Source: Stackebrandtia nassauensis DSM 44728 (GTDB taxonomy: Bacteria > Actinomycetota > Actinomycetes > Mycobacteriales > Micromonosporaceae). Taken from it: DNA of 64,000 nt. The position numbers and the translations under genes are program-made. The stretch covers positions 3,224,001 to 3,288,000 of the forward strand of contig NC_013947.1 of assembly GCF_000024545.1 (NCBI RefSeq). Direction: 5' to 3'. Shown here piece after piece: positions 47,679 to 56,732 of the stretch; the first letter of the stretch is position 1, and each line of letters opens with the position of its first letter. Below the pieces are notes generated by a model. The model searched no databases, had not been told where the DNA came from, and was given only the letters and a program-made list of their open reading frames with translations.

Positions 47679-47811
47679 GCCGGCCGTTCGGGCATTGACG
47701 CAAATACGACTGATTTTTCGGCATCCGAGCGGGTGTCTCAGACGTGTCTACTCCGATGGTTTCGCATACCGGGTATTTTCCGGCGCCTATCCGGACCAAG
47801 GAGTGAGAACA

Positions 47812-48600
47812 GTGGACATTCGATTGCTCGGTTCGGTCGAAGTGCGCGTCGGCGACGTGTCCGTGGCACTGGGAGGGCCGAAACAGGCAGGACTGTTCAC
47901 TTTAATAGCGCTGCACCGCAACGAGACGGTGAGCATCGACCGGATCGTGGAGGCCACCTGGCAGGGCGCCCCGCCCTCGGGTGTACGCGGCCAGATCCAG
48001 GTCTACGTGTCCAATCTGCGCCGTGCCCTGGCCGAGGCCGGAGGCGACCGGGACCGGATCCAGACCCGCCGCAGCGGCTACACGCTGTGCGCCGAGGCCG
48101 AGGAGATCGACCTGGCCCGGTTCGAGGCACTGACCGCCGAGGCCCGCGAAGCGTTGCGGCAGGGCCGTCTCGACACCGCCTCGGCGCTGTTGCGCGACGC
48201 GCTGGCACTGTGGCGCGGCGACGCGTTCGAGGACATCCGGGTGGGCTTCGCCGAGGCCGAGGCGGCCCGGCTCGAGGCCATGCGACTGGCGGCGCTGGGT
48301 ACCCGCTTGATCGTCGACCTGGCGCTGGGACGCTGCGCCGAGGTCGCCGCCGAGTCCCAGGCCCTGGTTCGCACCTACCCTCTCCATGAGGGACTGTGGG
48401 CGCGGCTTATGCTTGCGCTGCACTGCGACGGCCGCTCGGCCGAAGCCCTCGACACCTACCGCCGCGCCCGCACCGTCCTGAGGTCACAGGTCGGCATGGA
48501 GCCCGGCCCCGAACTTCGCAACGTCGCCAGTCTGGTGTGGAACGGTGAGCCCGGTGAGGCTCAGATCGCCCGCTGGACCGGCGCGTTGGCGGGGGTGTGA
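47812..48600 (+). CDS. SARP-type regulator (winged helix + BTAD) with TTA codon
   Basis: A 262-residue short SARP. The winged helix spans about 1-95 (IRLLGSVEVRVGDVSVALGG, GQIQVYVSNLRRAL, RRSGYTL) and the BTAD about 98-245 (DLARFEALTAEAREAL, LHEGLWARLMLALH). No ATPase or TPR follows. AAGGAG seven to twelve bases upstream decides GTG 47812. Codon 31 is TTA (47902-47904), a rare leucine codon in this DNA and a mark of bldA-type developmental control. A hairpin follows the stop at once. The target genes are unknown. Confidence 0.87.
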   Translation: MDIRLLGSVEVRVGDVSVALGGPKQAGLFTLIALHRNETVSIDRIVEATWQGAPPSGVRGQIQVYVSNLRRALAEAGGDRDRIQTRRSGYTLCAEAEEIDLARFEALTAEAREALRQGRLDTASALLRDALALWRGDAFEDIRVGFAEAEAARLEAMRLAALGTRLIVDLALGRCAEVAAESQALVRTYPLHEGLWARLMLALHCDGRSAEALDTYRRARTVLRSQVGMEPGPELRNVASLVWNGEPGEAQIARWTGALAGV

Positions 48601-48636
48601 GAGGTGGTTCGCCGGATCCCTCCGGCGAACCACCTC
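48601..48636. terminator. 16-bp hairpin after the SARP gene
   Basis: Arms 48601-48616 and 48621-48636 are perfect complements with loop TCCC, starting directly after the stop codon. It lies eight bases from the end of the convergent secreted-protein gene and can end both. Confidence 0.85.
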
Positions 48637-48643
48637 AATGGAG

Positions 48644-49027
48644 CTAGCAGTGGTAGTCACTGCCGCCGTCGGTCAGTTCCTCGTCGTTGACCCACCCCTG
48701 GTTGCCGGTGGCGACGTTGCGCAGATAGGTGTATGAGTCCCCGCCCGCCATCACGTAACAGTGGTAGTCGGTGCGCTGCCCGGACTTGGCGACCTCGATG
48801 ACCTCGCAGGTCTCGTGCGGACCGTGCAGCACCACCACCTCGTCGGTGGCGAAGGTGTAGTCGTAGTCGCGGTGGTCGAGATCGGCGAAGGCGTCGCCGC
48901 ACGTCAGCGTGCCGACGTCGGTGCGGACCCCCGAGTTGTGGGCCGAGGCGGCCGTCGCGGTGGCGGCGATGGCCAGGCCGCAGGCCGCGGCGGTACCGGC
49001 GATGAGGGCGATCGTGCGATTGACCAT
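48644..49027 (-). CDS. small secreted cysteine-containing protein (SH3-like)
   Basis: A 127-residue exported protein. The signal peptide is IALIAGTAAACGLAIAAT, with cleavage near ASAHN. The mature part (about 95 residues) has four cysteines (LTCGDAF, ETCEV, YHCYV and the final YHC), enough for two disulphides. A GWVNDEELTDGGS end resembles bacterial SH3b folds (typically GWV...). Its role is unknown. ATG 49027 follows AGGAG at a slightly long spacing. Confidence 0.68.
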   Translation of the reverse strand: MVNRTIALIAGTAAACGLAIAATATAASAHNSGVRTDVGTLTCGDAFADLDHRDYDYTFATDEVVVLHGPHETCEVIEVAKSGQRTDYHCYVMAGGDSYTYLRNVATGNQGWVNDEELTDGGSDYHC

Positions 49028-49265
49028 GGGGATCAGACTCCTATACGGTGCTTCGTGCGGACCATCGGGTGCATACCCGGTACATGGTCGCAGTCGCGTC
49101 CATATATTCACTTAAAGTCGGCTTAACGCCACGGTGACCTCGTCGCCAGGCGGGAATATCTCATCGAAGCCGGGCGATCAACGGTCGATTTGTGGTGCTT
49201 CTAAGATGCCTAACCAACTGCCCCAAAATTCATCGACTCAGATATCTAAGAACACGGAGATGCGC

Positions 49266-50282
49266 ATGTCGAACAGCACAAAGGCGTCGACGCCGAAAGG
49301 GTTTTCCCGGCGTTCGGTGCTGACCCTCGCCGGAGCCTCGCTGCTGCCACTGGGCGCGGCGGCCTGTGGCACCGGTGCCGGCGACGACTACCCCTCCAAG
49401 ACCGTCCGGATCATGGCTCCCGCCAACAAGGGCGGTGGCTGGGACCTCACCGCCCGTGCCCTGCAGGAGGCGATGACGAAGGCCAAGATCGCCGACGACG
49501 CCGAGGTCTACAACGTGAAAAGCGTCGCGGGAACCGCCGGGCTGAAGCAGTTCGTCAAGAAGGCGCACGGCAACCCGTACGAGCTGATGGTCATGGGCCT
49601 GGTCATGGTCGCCGGCATCATCGACCAGCAGTCGTCCACCGGCATGTCGCACGTGACCCCGATCGCCACGCTCACCTACGAGCAAGAGGTCATCTGCGTC
49701 CACAAGGACTCGCCGTACAAGACGATCGACGAGCTCATGGAGGGCCTCAAGTCGGAGAAGTCCAAGCTGATCTGGGGCGGCGGCTCCAAGGGCGGCACCG
49801 ACGAGGTGGTGGCGCTGCTGCTGGCCCAGGCGGCCGGAGCCGACCCCAAGGACGTCAAGTACATCGGTGACTCCGGCGGCGGCGACTCCATCAAGGACCT
49901 CATGAACGGCGACCTCGACGTCGCCATCTCCGGTCCCAGTGAGTACACCGAGCAGATCAAGAACGGCGACTTCCGGGCCCTGGCGGTCACCGGCACCGAA
50001 GCCATCGACACCGGAGCCGGGGAGACCAAGACCCTCACCGACCTCGGCTACAAGGTCGAGGTCCTCAACTGGCGCGGCATCGTCGCCCCCAAGGGCATCA
50101 ACGACGACCAGAAGAAGGACATCACCAAGCTGATCACCGACACGGTCGGCACCAAGGAGTGGAAGGCCAAGGTCGACAAGGAGGGCTGGACCCCCATGGT
50201 CAAGACTGGCGAGAAGTGCGACACCTACTTCGACGACGAGAACGCCCGCGTCACCAAGATCTTCGACGAAGTGGGCCGATAA
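49266..50282 (+). CDS. tctC: TctC-type tricarboxylate-binding lipoprotein
   Basis: A 338-residue extracytoplasmic solute receptor. The N-terminus FSRRSVLTLAGASLLPLGA is a twin-arginine signal leading to AAACG, a lipobox-like Cys. The Bug/TctC core shows PSKTVRIMAPANKGGGWDLT, GGGSKGGTDEVVALLLA, DVAISGPSEYTEQI and LNWRGIVAPKGI. It should deliver a carboxylate to TctAB. GGAG lies six bases before ATG 49266; ATG 49260 is the alternative. tctB follows after three bases. Confidence 0.9.
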   Translation: MSNSTKASTPKGFSRRSVLTLAGASLLPLGAAACGTGAGDDYPSKTVRIMAPANKGGGWDLTARALQEAMTKAKIADDAEVYNVKSVAGTAGLKQFVKKAHGNPYELMVMGLVMVAGIIDQQSSTGMSHVTPIATLTYEQEVICVHKDSPYKTIDELMEGLKSEKSKLIWGGGSKGGTDEVVALLLAQAAGADPKDVKYIGDSGGGDSIKDLMNGDLDVAISGPSEYTEQIKNGDFRALAVTGTEAIDTGAGETKTLTDLGYKVEVLNWRGIVAPKGINDDQKKDITKLITDTVGTKEWKAKVDKEGWTPMVKTGEKCDTYFDDENARVTKIFDEVGR

Positions 50283-50285
50283 CCG

Positions 50286-50897
50286 ATGGAGAAGTCGGCG
50301 TCGCCCCGACGCCGCGGCCGGGCACCGCTGGGACCGAGAATATTCGGCGGCGGTGCCCTGCTCGTTGGCGCACTGGCATTCACCCTTGCCCTCTCCGACC
50401 TGAACGAGGGCCGGGACGCCGAGTTCACCCCGGTGAACGCGGCCTTCGCACCACTGATCATCACCGGTCTGTGGGTGCTGTTCGCGGCGATCTACTTCGT
50501 CAAACAGCTGATCAACCCGTACGCCGACTACCCCGAGTTCGCCGAGGAACCCCCACCGGCGCGCACCGACGACGCCTACCCCGAGCCGGACGGCGATGAC
50601 GGTGAACCCAAGCCGGACGGCGAACCCGACGCCGACCAGGCCGACGCCCACCCCGCCGACGTGCAGTGGAAACCAGCCGCACTGGTCGCCGTCGCGCTGA
50701 TGGTCTACGTGCTGCTGCTGGACACGGTCGGCTTCGTGCTCCTGACACCGCTGTTCTTCGTCGCCATCACCTGGATCTTCGGCAGCCGCAAGATCATCCG
50801 CGACGTGATCGTCGCGGTCGTGTTGACCGTCGGTACCTACCTGCTGTTCACCTCGGTGCTCGGCCTGACCCTCGCGGAAGGACTGTTCGCGCCATGA
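50286..50897 (+). CDS. tctB: TctB-type small membrane subunit
   Basis: A 203-residue protein with about four transmembrane helices (GGGALLVGALAFTLALSD, PLIITGLWVLFAAIYFV, AALVAVALMVYVLLLD, VIVAVVLTVGTYLLFTSVL). Between helices two and three is a long acidic, Pro-rich cytoplasmic loop of about 45 residues (EPDGDDGEPKPDGEPDADQ), unusual in length. The end overlaps tctA by four bases. Confidence 0.85.
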   Translation: MEKSASPRRRGRAPLGPRIFGGGALLVGALAFTLALSDLNEGRDAEFTPVNAAFAPLIITGLWVLFAAIYFVKQLINPYADYPEFAEEPPPARTDDAYPEPDGDDGEPKPDGEPDADQADAHPADVQWKPAALVAVALMVYVLLLDTVGFVLLTPLFFVAITWIFGSRKIIRDVIVAVVLTVGTYLLFTSVLGLTLAEGLFAP

Positions 50898-52456
50898 CCG
50901 AACTGCTTGAGGGCTTCGCGGCGGTCCTGACACCGCTCAACCTGCTGTACGCCGCCATCGGCGTCACCCTGGGCACCTTCGTGGGCATGCTGCCGGGAAT
51001 CGGTCCGGCGCTGACGATCGCGCTGCTGTTGCCGGTCGCCACCGCCACCACCGACGAGTCCAGCGCCATCGGCGCGCTGATCATGTTCGGCGGCATCTAC
51101 TCCGGCGCCATGTACGGCGGCTCCACGACGTCCATTCTGCTCAACACACCCGGCGAGTCCAATTCGGTGGCCACATCCCTTGAGGGATACCAGATGGCCC
51201 GGCGGGGCCGGGCCAGATCCGCGCTGGCCACCGCCGCCATCGGCTCCTTCGTGGCCGGAACCATCTCGGTGATCGCGCTGAGCCTGTTCGCCGCGCCGCT
51301 GGCCCAACTGGCCGTCCGGGTGCGCGCCTCCGACGAGTTCGCGCTGGCACTGCTGGCACTGGTCTCGGTGACCGCGCTGATGGGCAAGTCGCTGCTGCGC
51401 GGCATGATGGCGCTGACCTTCGGACTGTTCCTGGGCACCATCGGCATGGACAGCCTGTTCGGCACCGAACGGCTGACGTTCTGGCAGTTCGACTGGGCCG
51501 AGGGATTCAAATCCGACCTGGCGATCGGCATCGACATCACGCTGATCATCGTCGGCCTGTTCGCCATCGGCGAGACCATCTACACCGCCGGACGGCTGCA
51601 CCGGCTGCCCACCAAGGTCGCTCCACTGAGCACCAAGGGCTCCGGTGGCTGGATGACCCGCGAGGACTGGCGCCGCTCCTGGAAACCGTGGCTGCGCGGC
51701 ACCGCGCTGGGTTTCCCGTTCGGCACCCTGCCCTCCGGTGGCGCCGAGATCCCGACGTTCCTGTCGTACAACATGGAGAAACGCCGCTCCAAACACAAGG
51801 AGCAGTTCGGCAAGGGCGCCATCGAAGGCGTCGCCGGTCCCGAGGCCGCCAACAACTCGGCCTTCACCGGCGTGCTGGTTCCGTTGCTGACACTGGGTAT
51901 CCCGACCTCGGCCACCGCCGGTGTCATGCTCGCCGCGTTCAACTCCTTCGACATCCCGGCCGGGCCGAGCCTGTTCGAGGACCACAGCCTGATCGTGTGG
52001 GCGCTCATCGCCTCGCTGTACATCGGCAACGTCATGCTGCTGGTACTGAACCTGCCCCTGATCAAGGTGTGGGTGATGGTGCTGCGCACCCCCCGGCCGC
52101 TGCTGTACGCGGGCATCCTGATGTTCGCCGTCGTCGGCATGTACGGGGCGGCGGTCTCGCCGTTCATGTTGATGCTGACCGTCGTCATCGGTGTGATCGC
52201 GGTGTTCATGCGCATGTACGGCTTCCCGATCGCGCCGGTCATCCTCGGCGTGATCATCGGGCCCATGATGGACGAGAAGTTCCGCAAGTCCGTCGAGGGA
52301 TCCGACGGCGACCTGTCCATCTTCTGGACCCGGCCGCTGACCGCCGGTCTGCTGCTGCTCGCGGTGGTCTCGCTGGTGCTGCCGTACCTGCCGCGCATCA
52401 TCGCGAAAGCCAAGGGCCGCAAGGCGGAGAAGCTCACCGTGGGTGACGGAGACTAA
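50894..52456 (+). CDS. tctA: TctA-type large permease subunit
   Basis: A 520-residue permease with about twelve hydrophobic segments. [39 protein letters not shown] and [26 protein letters not shown] are the TctA signatures forming the substrate site in two repeats. With tctC and tctB it makes a complete secondary tripartite tricarboxylate transporter. No two-component tctDE lies beside it. The start is the ATGA overlap. Confidence 0.93.
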   Translation: MTELLEGFAAVLTPLNLLYAAIGVTLGTFVGMLPGIGPALTIALLLPVATATTDESSAIGALIMFGGIYSGAMYGGSTTSILLNTPGESNSVATSLEGYQMARRGRARSALATAAIGSFVAGTISVIALSLFAAPLAQLAVRVRASDEFALALLALVSVTALMGKSLLRGMMALTFGLFLGTIGMDSLFGTERLTFWQFDWAEGFKSDLAIGIDITLIIVGLFAIGETIYTAGRLHRLPTKVAPLSTKGSGGWMTREDWRRSWKPWLRGTALGFPFGTLPSGGAEIPTFLSYNMEKRRSKHKEQFGKGAIEGVAGPEAANNSAFTGVLVPLLTLGIPTSATAGVMLAAFNSFDIPAGPSLFEDHSLIVWALIASLYIGNVMLLVLNLPLIKVWVMVLRTPRPLLYAGILMFAVVGMYGAAVSPFMLMLTVVIGVIAVFMRMYGFPIAPVILGVIIGPMMDEKFRKSVEGSDGDLSIFWTRPLTAGLLLLAVVSLVLPYLPRIIAKAKGRKAEKLTVGDGD

Positions 52457-52538
52457 TCGCACACCCGGTGCGTCGCGAACCGTGAAGTCGCGTCTACTGT
52501 CACGCCGTGGGGTCGCACACGGTGATCAGGAGGCGACG

Positions 52539-53366
52539 ATGTCTTTCGAGTACCTACAACCCACGCTGCGCTCGGACTGGGACAGAACCGGCTGGAGCCG
52601 GTTCCTGCCATTCGAAGGCGAGGTGTTGTGGCATGTGTTCTGCGACGCGACCCAGTGGGGCATCGACGGCGATATCGCCGTCCTGTTCGACTGGCAGGAG
52701 TCGATGCACCCGGTGCTGAGTCCCGGCGCCGGGGAACGGGAGTGGCTGCCCGAACCCCGGCGCCGGCGTCCACCGCGGCGGGTGATCGCGCGGTTGTTGG
52801 CCGACTCGGGGGAGGAATACCCCACGACGGTCGGTGAGGTGGCCGAACTGGGCGTCAGCCTCGGCCTGTACCGGCGCGAGAACGACGGCACCACGGTGCG
52901 CTGGCGGGTGCCCGCCGCGCTGCCGCTCCCGACCGAGGTGCTGCCGATGACGCTGCGGCAGCGGCGGGTCGAGGACGAGTACCGATGGCTTTTGGGCGGC
53001 GCCGAGATCGCCCGCGACCTCGCCGAGTACCTTGTGGACTGCGGCGAGGCGCCCGAGAGCGTCACCAGCGTCCGGCACTTGGCCGACTCGCTGCACTGCG
53101 AGCCCGACTCGGTGCGGCACGGCCTGGAGTACCTGTGCGCCCCGCTGGCGGGCGGCGCCTTCATCCGGGTGTACCTGGGCAACGGTTCCCGGCGGCGACG
53201 GCAGGTCAGCCCCGAACGCCTCGACGTCGACGACCCGTGCGTGATCGTTCCACAGTGGCGAAAACTGTGGAAACGGTTCGGGCTGGTCTGGCACCTGGAG
53301 GGCCGGGGCGAGTTCCTCTTACTCGGACACCCGGTCCAGCCACTCCCCGACGAGGGCCGCGAATAG
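52539..53366 (+). CDS. uncharacterised 275-residue protein
   Basis: I do not recognise the family with confidence; it recalls actinobacterial DUF6042-type proteins. It is soluble, with a Trp-rich N-terminus (RTGWSRFLPFEGEVLWHV), a Pro/Arg linker (PEPRRRRPPRR) and a helical C-terminal half containing SVRHLADSLHCEPDSVRHGL, which could be a winged helix. AGGAGG precedes ATG 52539. Codon 261 is TTA. The last 48 bases overlap the end of the convergent hydrolase gene. Confidence 0.6.
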   Translation: MSFEYLQPTLRSDWDRTGWSRFLPFEGEVLWHVFCDATQWGIDGDIAVLFDWQESMHPVLSPGAGEREWLPEPRRRRPPRRVIARLLADSGEEYPTTVGEVAELGVSLGLYRRENDGTTVRWRVPAALPLPTEVLPMTLRQRRVEDEYRWLLGGAEIARDLAEYLVDCGEAPESVTSVRHLADSLHCEPDSVRHGLEYLCAPLAGGAFIRVYLGNGSRRRRQVSPERLDVDDPCVIVPQWRKLWKRFGLVWHLEGRGEFLLLGHPVQPLPDEGRE

Positions 53367-54125
53367 CCGCGGTTGCTCGATCTGCAGGTTGTGACCGGCG
53401 CGGTCGAGGATCGCGAAGGAAGCGCGCGGATAGTCGTCCAGCAGCCGATAGACGTCGGCGTACCCGGTCGAGGAGTCCTGCCGCCCGGTGAGGATCAACG
53501 TCGGCCGTTCGAAACGGCCGCGCGCCTCAGGGGAGGTGCTCAGCTCCCAGCGCCGCCCGATCCGTTCCACGGCGGCGGTGTCGGTCAGCGCCAGACCGGG
53601 CGCCACGTCCTCACGGAACCGCCGCAGCGACTCGGCGTCCTGCACCACCGCGATCTCGGCGAAGTCGGTGTCGGGCCCCGACAGCGACGCGATCAACTCC
53701 GGATCGGACACCACCACGGTGTGCGGCGGCACGTCGCGTTCGGCGCGGGGCACGATCGCACCGATCGGGCAGATCAACCCCAGTCCCAGCACCTGCTGTG
53801 GCCGGGCGCACGCGATGGCCCGGCTCAGGTAACCGCCATACGACTCTCCGATGAGGAGGAACGGTTCGGTGCCGATGTGCTCGTCGACGAAGGCCTCGAG
53901 CGCGGCCAGGACGTCGTCCGACGAGGCCACCGACTCCGGTGCCGGACTCTTGCCCATCCCCGGCAGATCCGGGTACAGCCGCCGGTAACCGGGCCGCTGA
54001 GCGAACACCGGCTCCAGGCAGCCGGTCATCAGACGGTGGTCCGGGGTCCAGCCGTGGACGGCGAGTACGGGCACGCCCTCGCCGTGTTCGGCGAAGTGCA
54101 GTCGGGTGTGGGCGGTCGTTGACAT
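53319..54125 (-). CDS. alpha/beta hydrolase
   Basis: A 268-residue cytoplasmic hydrolase. The oxyanion segment is VLAVHGWTPDHRLM, the nucleophile elbow FLLIGESYGGYLS (Ser in GESYG), the acid probably in LILTGRQDSSTGYA, and the His in ILDRAGHNLQIEQP. The cap region is small. The substrate is unknown. ATG 54125 is used; TTG 54134 is possible. It overlaps the preceding plus-strand gene tail-to-tail by 48 bases. Confidence 0.86.
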   Translation of the reverse strand: MSTTAHTRLHFAEHGEGVPVLAVHGWTPDHRLMTGCLEPVFAQRPGYRRLYPDLPGMGKSPAPESVASSDDVLAALEAFVDEHIGTEPFLLIGESYGGYLSRAIACARPQQVLGLGLICPIGAIVPRAERDVPPHTVVVSDPELIASLSGPDTDFAEIAVVQDAESLRRFREDVAPGLALTDTAAVERIGRRWELSTSPEARGRFERPTLILTGRQDSSTGYADVYRLLDDYPRASFAILDRAGHNLQIEQPRLFAALVGEWLDRVSE

Positions 54126-54263
54126 GAGCGTCAACCTATCCGGCCCTTACGACAACAGACAGTCACTTATGGGGGATTTGTACGTACCTACCAAATATGT
54201 CGTACTAGACATGAGGTCGATATGTCCCCGTGTCCCCGAATTGCCCCGAGGAGAACGACACAT

Positions 54264-55178
54264 ATGTCAACGGACACAACGCGTCCGGGCCGCAGACTGC
54301 GGCGCTGGTTTACCGGCAGAACCAAGCTGAGCCTGTTGGCCGTCACCGTGGTGGCGGCCGTCGCCGTTCCGGTCGGCTTCGCCGTGGCCGAGCCCGAAAC
54401 CCGAGCGGTGAACTTCGAGGTTCCGTTCGGCTGTGGCCAGTCGTGGGAAGGTCAGACCCGCACCAACCACAACCCGCAGAACTCGATCGACTTCAACCGC
54501 GCCGGCGACGACGGCGACGCCGTGGCGTCCAGCGCCGCCGGAACCGTGGCGACGGTCCGCGACCTGGGCGGTTCCAGCTACGGCAAGTACGTCGTGGTCA
54601 GCCACGGCTCCGGCTGGCAGACCCTGTACGCGCACCTGAAGTCGTTCTCGGTGAAGGTCGGCCAGAAGGTCAACACCGGCAGCAAGATCGGCACGGTCGG
54701 CTCCACCGGCGGCTCCACCGGACCCCACCTGCACTACGAGCAGAAGCTCAACGGCAGCGCCGTCAAGATCAAGTTCGACGGCAAGGGCGCCTACTACTGG
54801 GGCTCGCGCACCTACAAGAGCAGCAACAACTGCGGCGGCAACCCCTACAGCGCCGAGCAGGTGTGCGGCAGCGGCTACAAGCAGGTCGACTCCAAGGCCA
54901 TCAACGCCGGTGGCAAGCGACAGGGAACCGTGTACCTGCTGTACAACGCCAGCAAAGGCAACAACTGCGTGGCGACCATGAAGGCCGTCAGCCTCGGCAA
55001 GAAGACCGCCACCTCGGCGTTCCTGGAGGTCAAGGGCAGTAAGAAGGTCACCGACTCCGGTAACTTCGCCTACTACTCCGGCCCGGTGCGCAAGTACGCC
55101 AAGGGCACCTGCGTGAAGTGGGGCGGCTCCGTCGGCAGCACCACAGTCAACAGTGGTGATTGGAGTCACTGCGGCTAG
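54264..55178 (+). CDS. secreted M23-family (LytM-like) peptidase
   Basis: A 304-residue exported protein. The signal peptide is KLSLLAVTVVAAVAVPVGFA, ending AVAEP. The lysostaphin-type zinc domain (about 45-175) has NHNPQNSIDFNRAGDDGD (first His and Asp ligands), LYAHLKSFSV and the HxH ligand pair in STGPHLHYEQKL. A Lys-rich C-terminal domain of about 120 residues with five cysteines (VCGSGYK, NNCVATM, GTCVKW, HCG) follows and may bind cell wall. GAGGAGA precedes ATG 54264. A terminator ends the unit before the B12 riboswitch. Confidence 0.87.
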   Translation: MSTDTTRPGRRLRRWFTGRTKLSLLAVTVVAAVAVPVGFAVAEPETRAVNFEVPFGCGQSWEGQTRTNHNPQNSIDFNRAGDDGDAVASSAAGTVATVRDLGGSSYGKYVVVSHGSGWQTLYAHLKSFSVKVGQKVNTGSKIGTVGSTGGSTGPHLHYEQKLNGSAVKIKFDGKGAYYWGSRTYKSSNNCGGNPYSAEQVCGSGYKQVDSKAINAGGKRQGTVYLLYNASKGNNCVATMKAVSLGKKTATSAFLEVKGSKKVTDSGNFAYYSGPVRKYAKGTCVKWGGSVGSTTVNSGDWSHCG

Positions 55179-55200
55179 AACCGACGAGATCCCAGCTCAC

Positions 55201-55228
55201 GGTGCCCCGGCGGCCTCGCCGGGGCACC
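55201..55228 (+). terminator. terminator after the M23 peptidase gene
   Basis: GGTGCCCCGGCG and CGCCGGGGCACC are perfect 12-base arms with loop GCCT, then TTATTG. It isolates the following riboswitch operon from read-through. Confidence 0.88.
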
Positions 55229-55274
55229 TTATTGCGTTGTATCTGGACGATCGGTGGATTGACGGTCACCCCGG

Positions 55275-55398
55275 GTTCTGCCATGCTTCGAGCCATCCAG
55301 TCGGTGGGGGAAGTCCGGTCGAAGTCCGGCGCTGACCCGCAACGGTAGGCGCGCCATCAGTGGCGCGCGAGCCCGAGTACCCGTTGACTGGCCGCCCC
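55275..55398 (+). ncRNA. cobalamin riboswitch
   Basis: The conserved core reads GGGGGAAGTCCGG, then CGAAGTCCGGCGCTGACC and CGCAACGGT, followed by a GC-rich arm (GGCGCGCC/GGCGCGC) and the B12-box form GCGAGCCCGAGTACCCG. Downstream, CGGCCT (55500-55505) can pair with AGGCCG (55514-55519), a hairpin that takes up part of the GAAAGG ribosome site of the next gene. Translation of the operon should fall when cobalamin is plentiful. Confidence 0.9.
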
Positions 55399-55523
55399 CT
55401 TGTTCCTCCCGTCGTGGTCTACGGGATAGAACCGCAGGTGACGGACACCGACGACGATCTCAGCTCCCGGTACCCCGCCCGCGATTCACGCCCTTGGCCC
55501 GGCCTGTGCTGAAAGGCCGCTCC

Positions 55524-56732
55524 ATGCCCTCCAACCAACCCGCTGCCCGCTCGCGGCGCTACGCCGCCCGCGGCGCCGTCGCCCTGGTGGCCGCCGCGGT
55601 CACCGTCGCCTTCGCCGCCCCGGCCTCGGCCGCCGAACCCGACGGCGGCACCGCCGCCGGATGGCTCGCCGCCCAAGCCGACGGCCCGCACTTCGGCGAG
55701 CCGGGCGTCACCGCCGACGCCGTCATGGCGTTCGTGGCCGCCGACTCCGCGTCGGCCGCGACGAAGTCCGCGATCGAGTGGCTGGACGACCCGGCCGTGA
55801 TCGACCCCTATATCGGTACCGGCTCCGACCGCTCGGCGGCGAAGGTCGCCAAGATCCTGTTGGCCGCCAAGGCCGCTGGCGCGGAGTCCACGCTGGGTGG
55901 GGTCGACCTAGAGAAGGTGCTGCGCGACCTTGAAGGTGACGATGGCCTTTTCACCGGTGGCTTCACCAGCGTTCTGGGCCAGTCGCTCGCCATCTTGAGT
56001 TTGGACCGCACCTCTGAGGGCGTTTCGTCCAAGGCGGTGGAAGCGTTGGAGAAGGGACAGTGCGCCGACGGCTCGTTCAAGTTCACGTTCGGCAGCTGCG
56101 ATGACGCCAATGCCCCTGGCGATGTCGACGCAACCGGTTACGCGGCCTCGGCACTCTTGGCCGCCAGCCCTGGCAGCGCCTCCGACAACGCTCTGGACTG
56201 GCTGGAGAGCCAGCAGAAGGACAACGGCTCCTTCGTCGCCGGATACCCCGGCGCACCGGAGAACACCAACTCCACCGCGATGGCCGCGCAGGCGCTTGCG
56301 TCCGGTGGACGCGACGCGGCCGCCGAGAAAGCCCGCGGCTTCATCTCCAGCCTGCAAAACGGCTGCGACGCCGCCGAAGGCAACCGTGGCGGCGTCGCCT
56401 ACGACGCCTCCGGTTTCGACCCCGACAACGCGGTCATGGCCACCGTGCAAGCGGTCCCGGCGCTGACCGGCGAGGGACTCGTCGAACTGGACCCCTCCGA
56501 TGACAAGACCGACGTGCCCACCCTGGACTGCTCCAACGGCGGTGACGGAGACGGCGACGGCAATGGTGATGGAAACGGTGACGGTTCCGGCGACGGCGAC
56601 TCGGCCGGACAGCTGCCGGTCACCGGCAACGCGCTGACCCTGCCGATCGCGCTGGGTGGCGCGGCGGTGCTGGCCGGTGCCGTGCTCGTGTTCGTCTCGC
56701 GCCGTAACCGTGCCGGGAAGCAGTCGTCATGA
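55524..56732 (+). CDS. LPVTG-anchored alpha/alpha-toroid surface protein (intrinsic-factor alpha-domain-like)
   Basis: A 402-residue surface protein. The signal peptide ends near ASAAEP. The body (about 40-330) is a set of prenyltransferase/squalene-cyclase-type helical repeats: GTAAGWLAAQADG, KAVEALEKGQCADGSFKF and ALDWLESQQKDNGSFVAGYP, each with a Q..DGSF-like turn. The same fold makes the alpha-domain of animal cobalamin binders. A Gly/Asp/Asn linker leads to LPVTG (364-368), a hydrophobic helix and a basic tail, a standard sortase signal. It is the first gene behind the cobalamin riboswitch and overlaps the next by four bases. Corrinoid binding is inferred from fold and context, not from any known binding residue. 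Confidence 0.8.
   Translation: MPSNQPAARSRRYAARGAVALVAAAVTVAFAAPASAAEPDGGTAAGWLAAQADGPHFGEPGVTADAVMAFVAADSASAATKSAIEWLDDPAVIDPYIGTGSDRSAAKVAKILLAAKAAGAESTLGGVDLEKVLRDLEGDDGLFTGGFTSVLGQSLAILSLDRTSEGVSSKAVEALEKGQCADGSFKFTFGSCDDANAPGDVDATGYAASALLAASPGSASDNALDWLESQQKDNGSFVAGYPGAPENTNSTAMAAQALASGGRDAAAEKARGFISSLQNGCDAAEGNRGGVAYDASGFDPDNAVMATVQAVPALTGEGLVELDPSDDKTDVPTLDCSNGGDGDGDGNGDGNGDGSGDGDSAGQLPVTGNALTLPIALGGAAVLAGAVLVFVSRRNRAGKQSS

Noticed and set aside
49134-49265. 44-codon N-terminal extension of TctC
   Set aside because: A signal peptide beginning at 49266 with its own ribosome site is intact; the extension would bury it.
54197-54212. ATGTC...GACAT inverted repeat before the M23 gene
   Set aside because: Only five bases per arm and no inner symmetry; too weak to call an operator.
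56535-56612. GDGDGNGDGNGDG repeat as a calcium-binding RTX-like array or tandem DNA repeat
   Set aside because: It lacks the GGxGxDxUx nonapeptide period and lies just before the LPVTG signal, so a flexible wall-spanning linker is the simpler reading.
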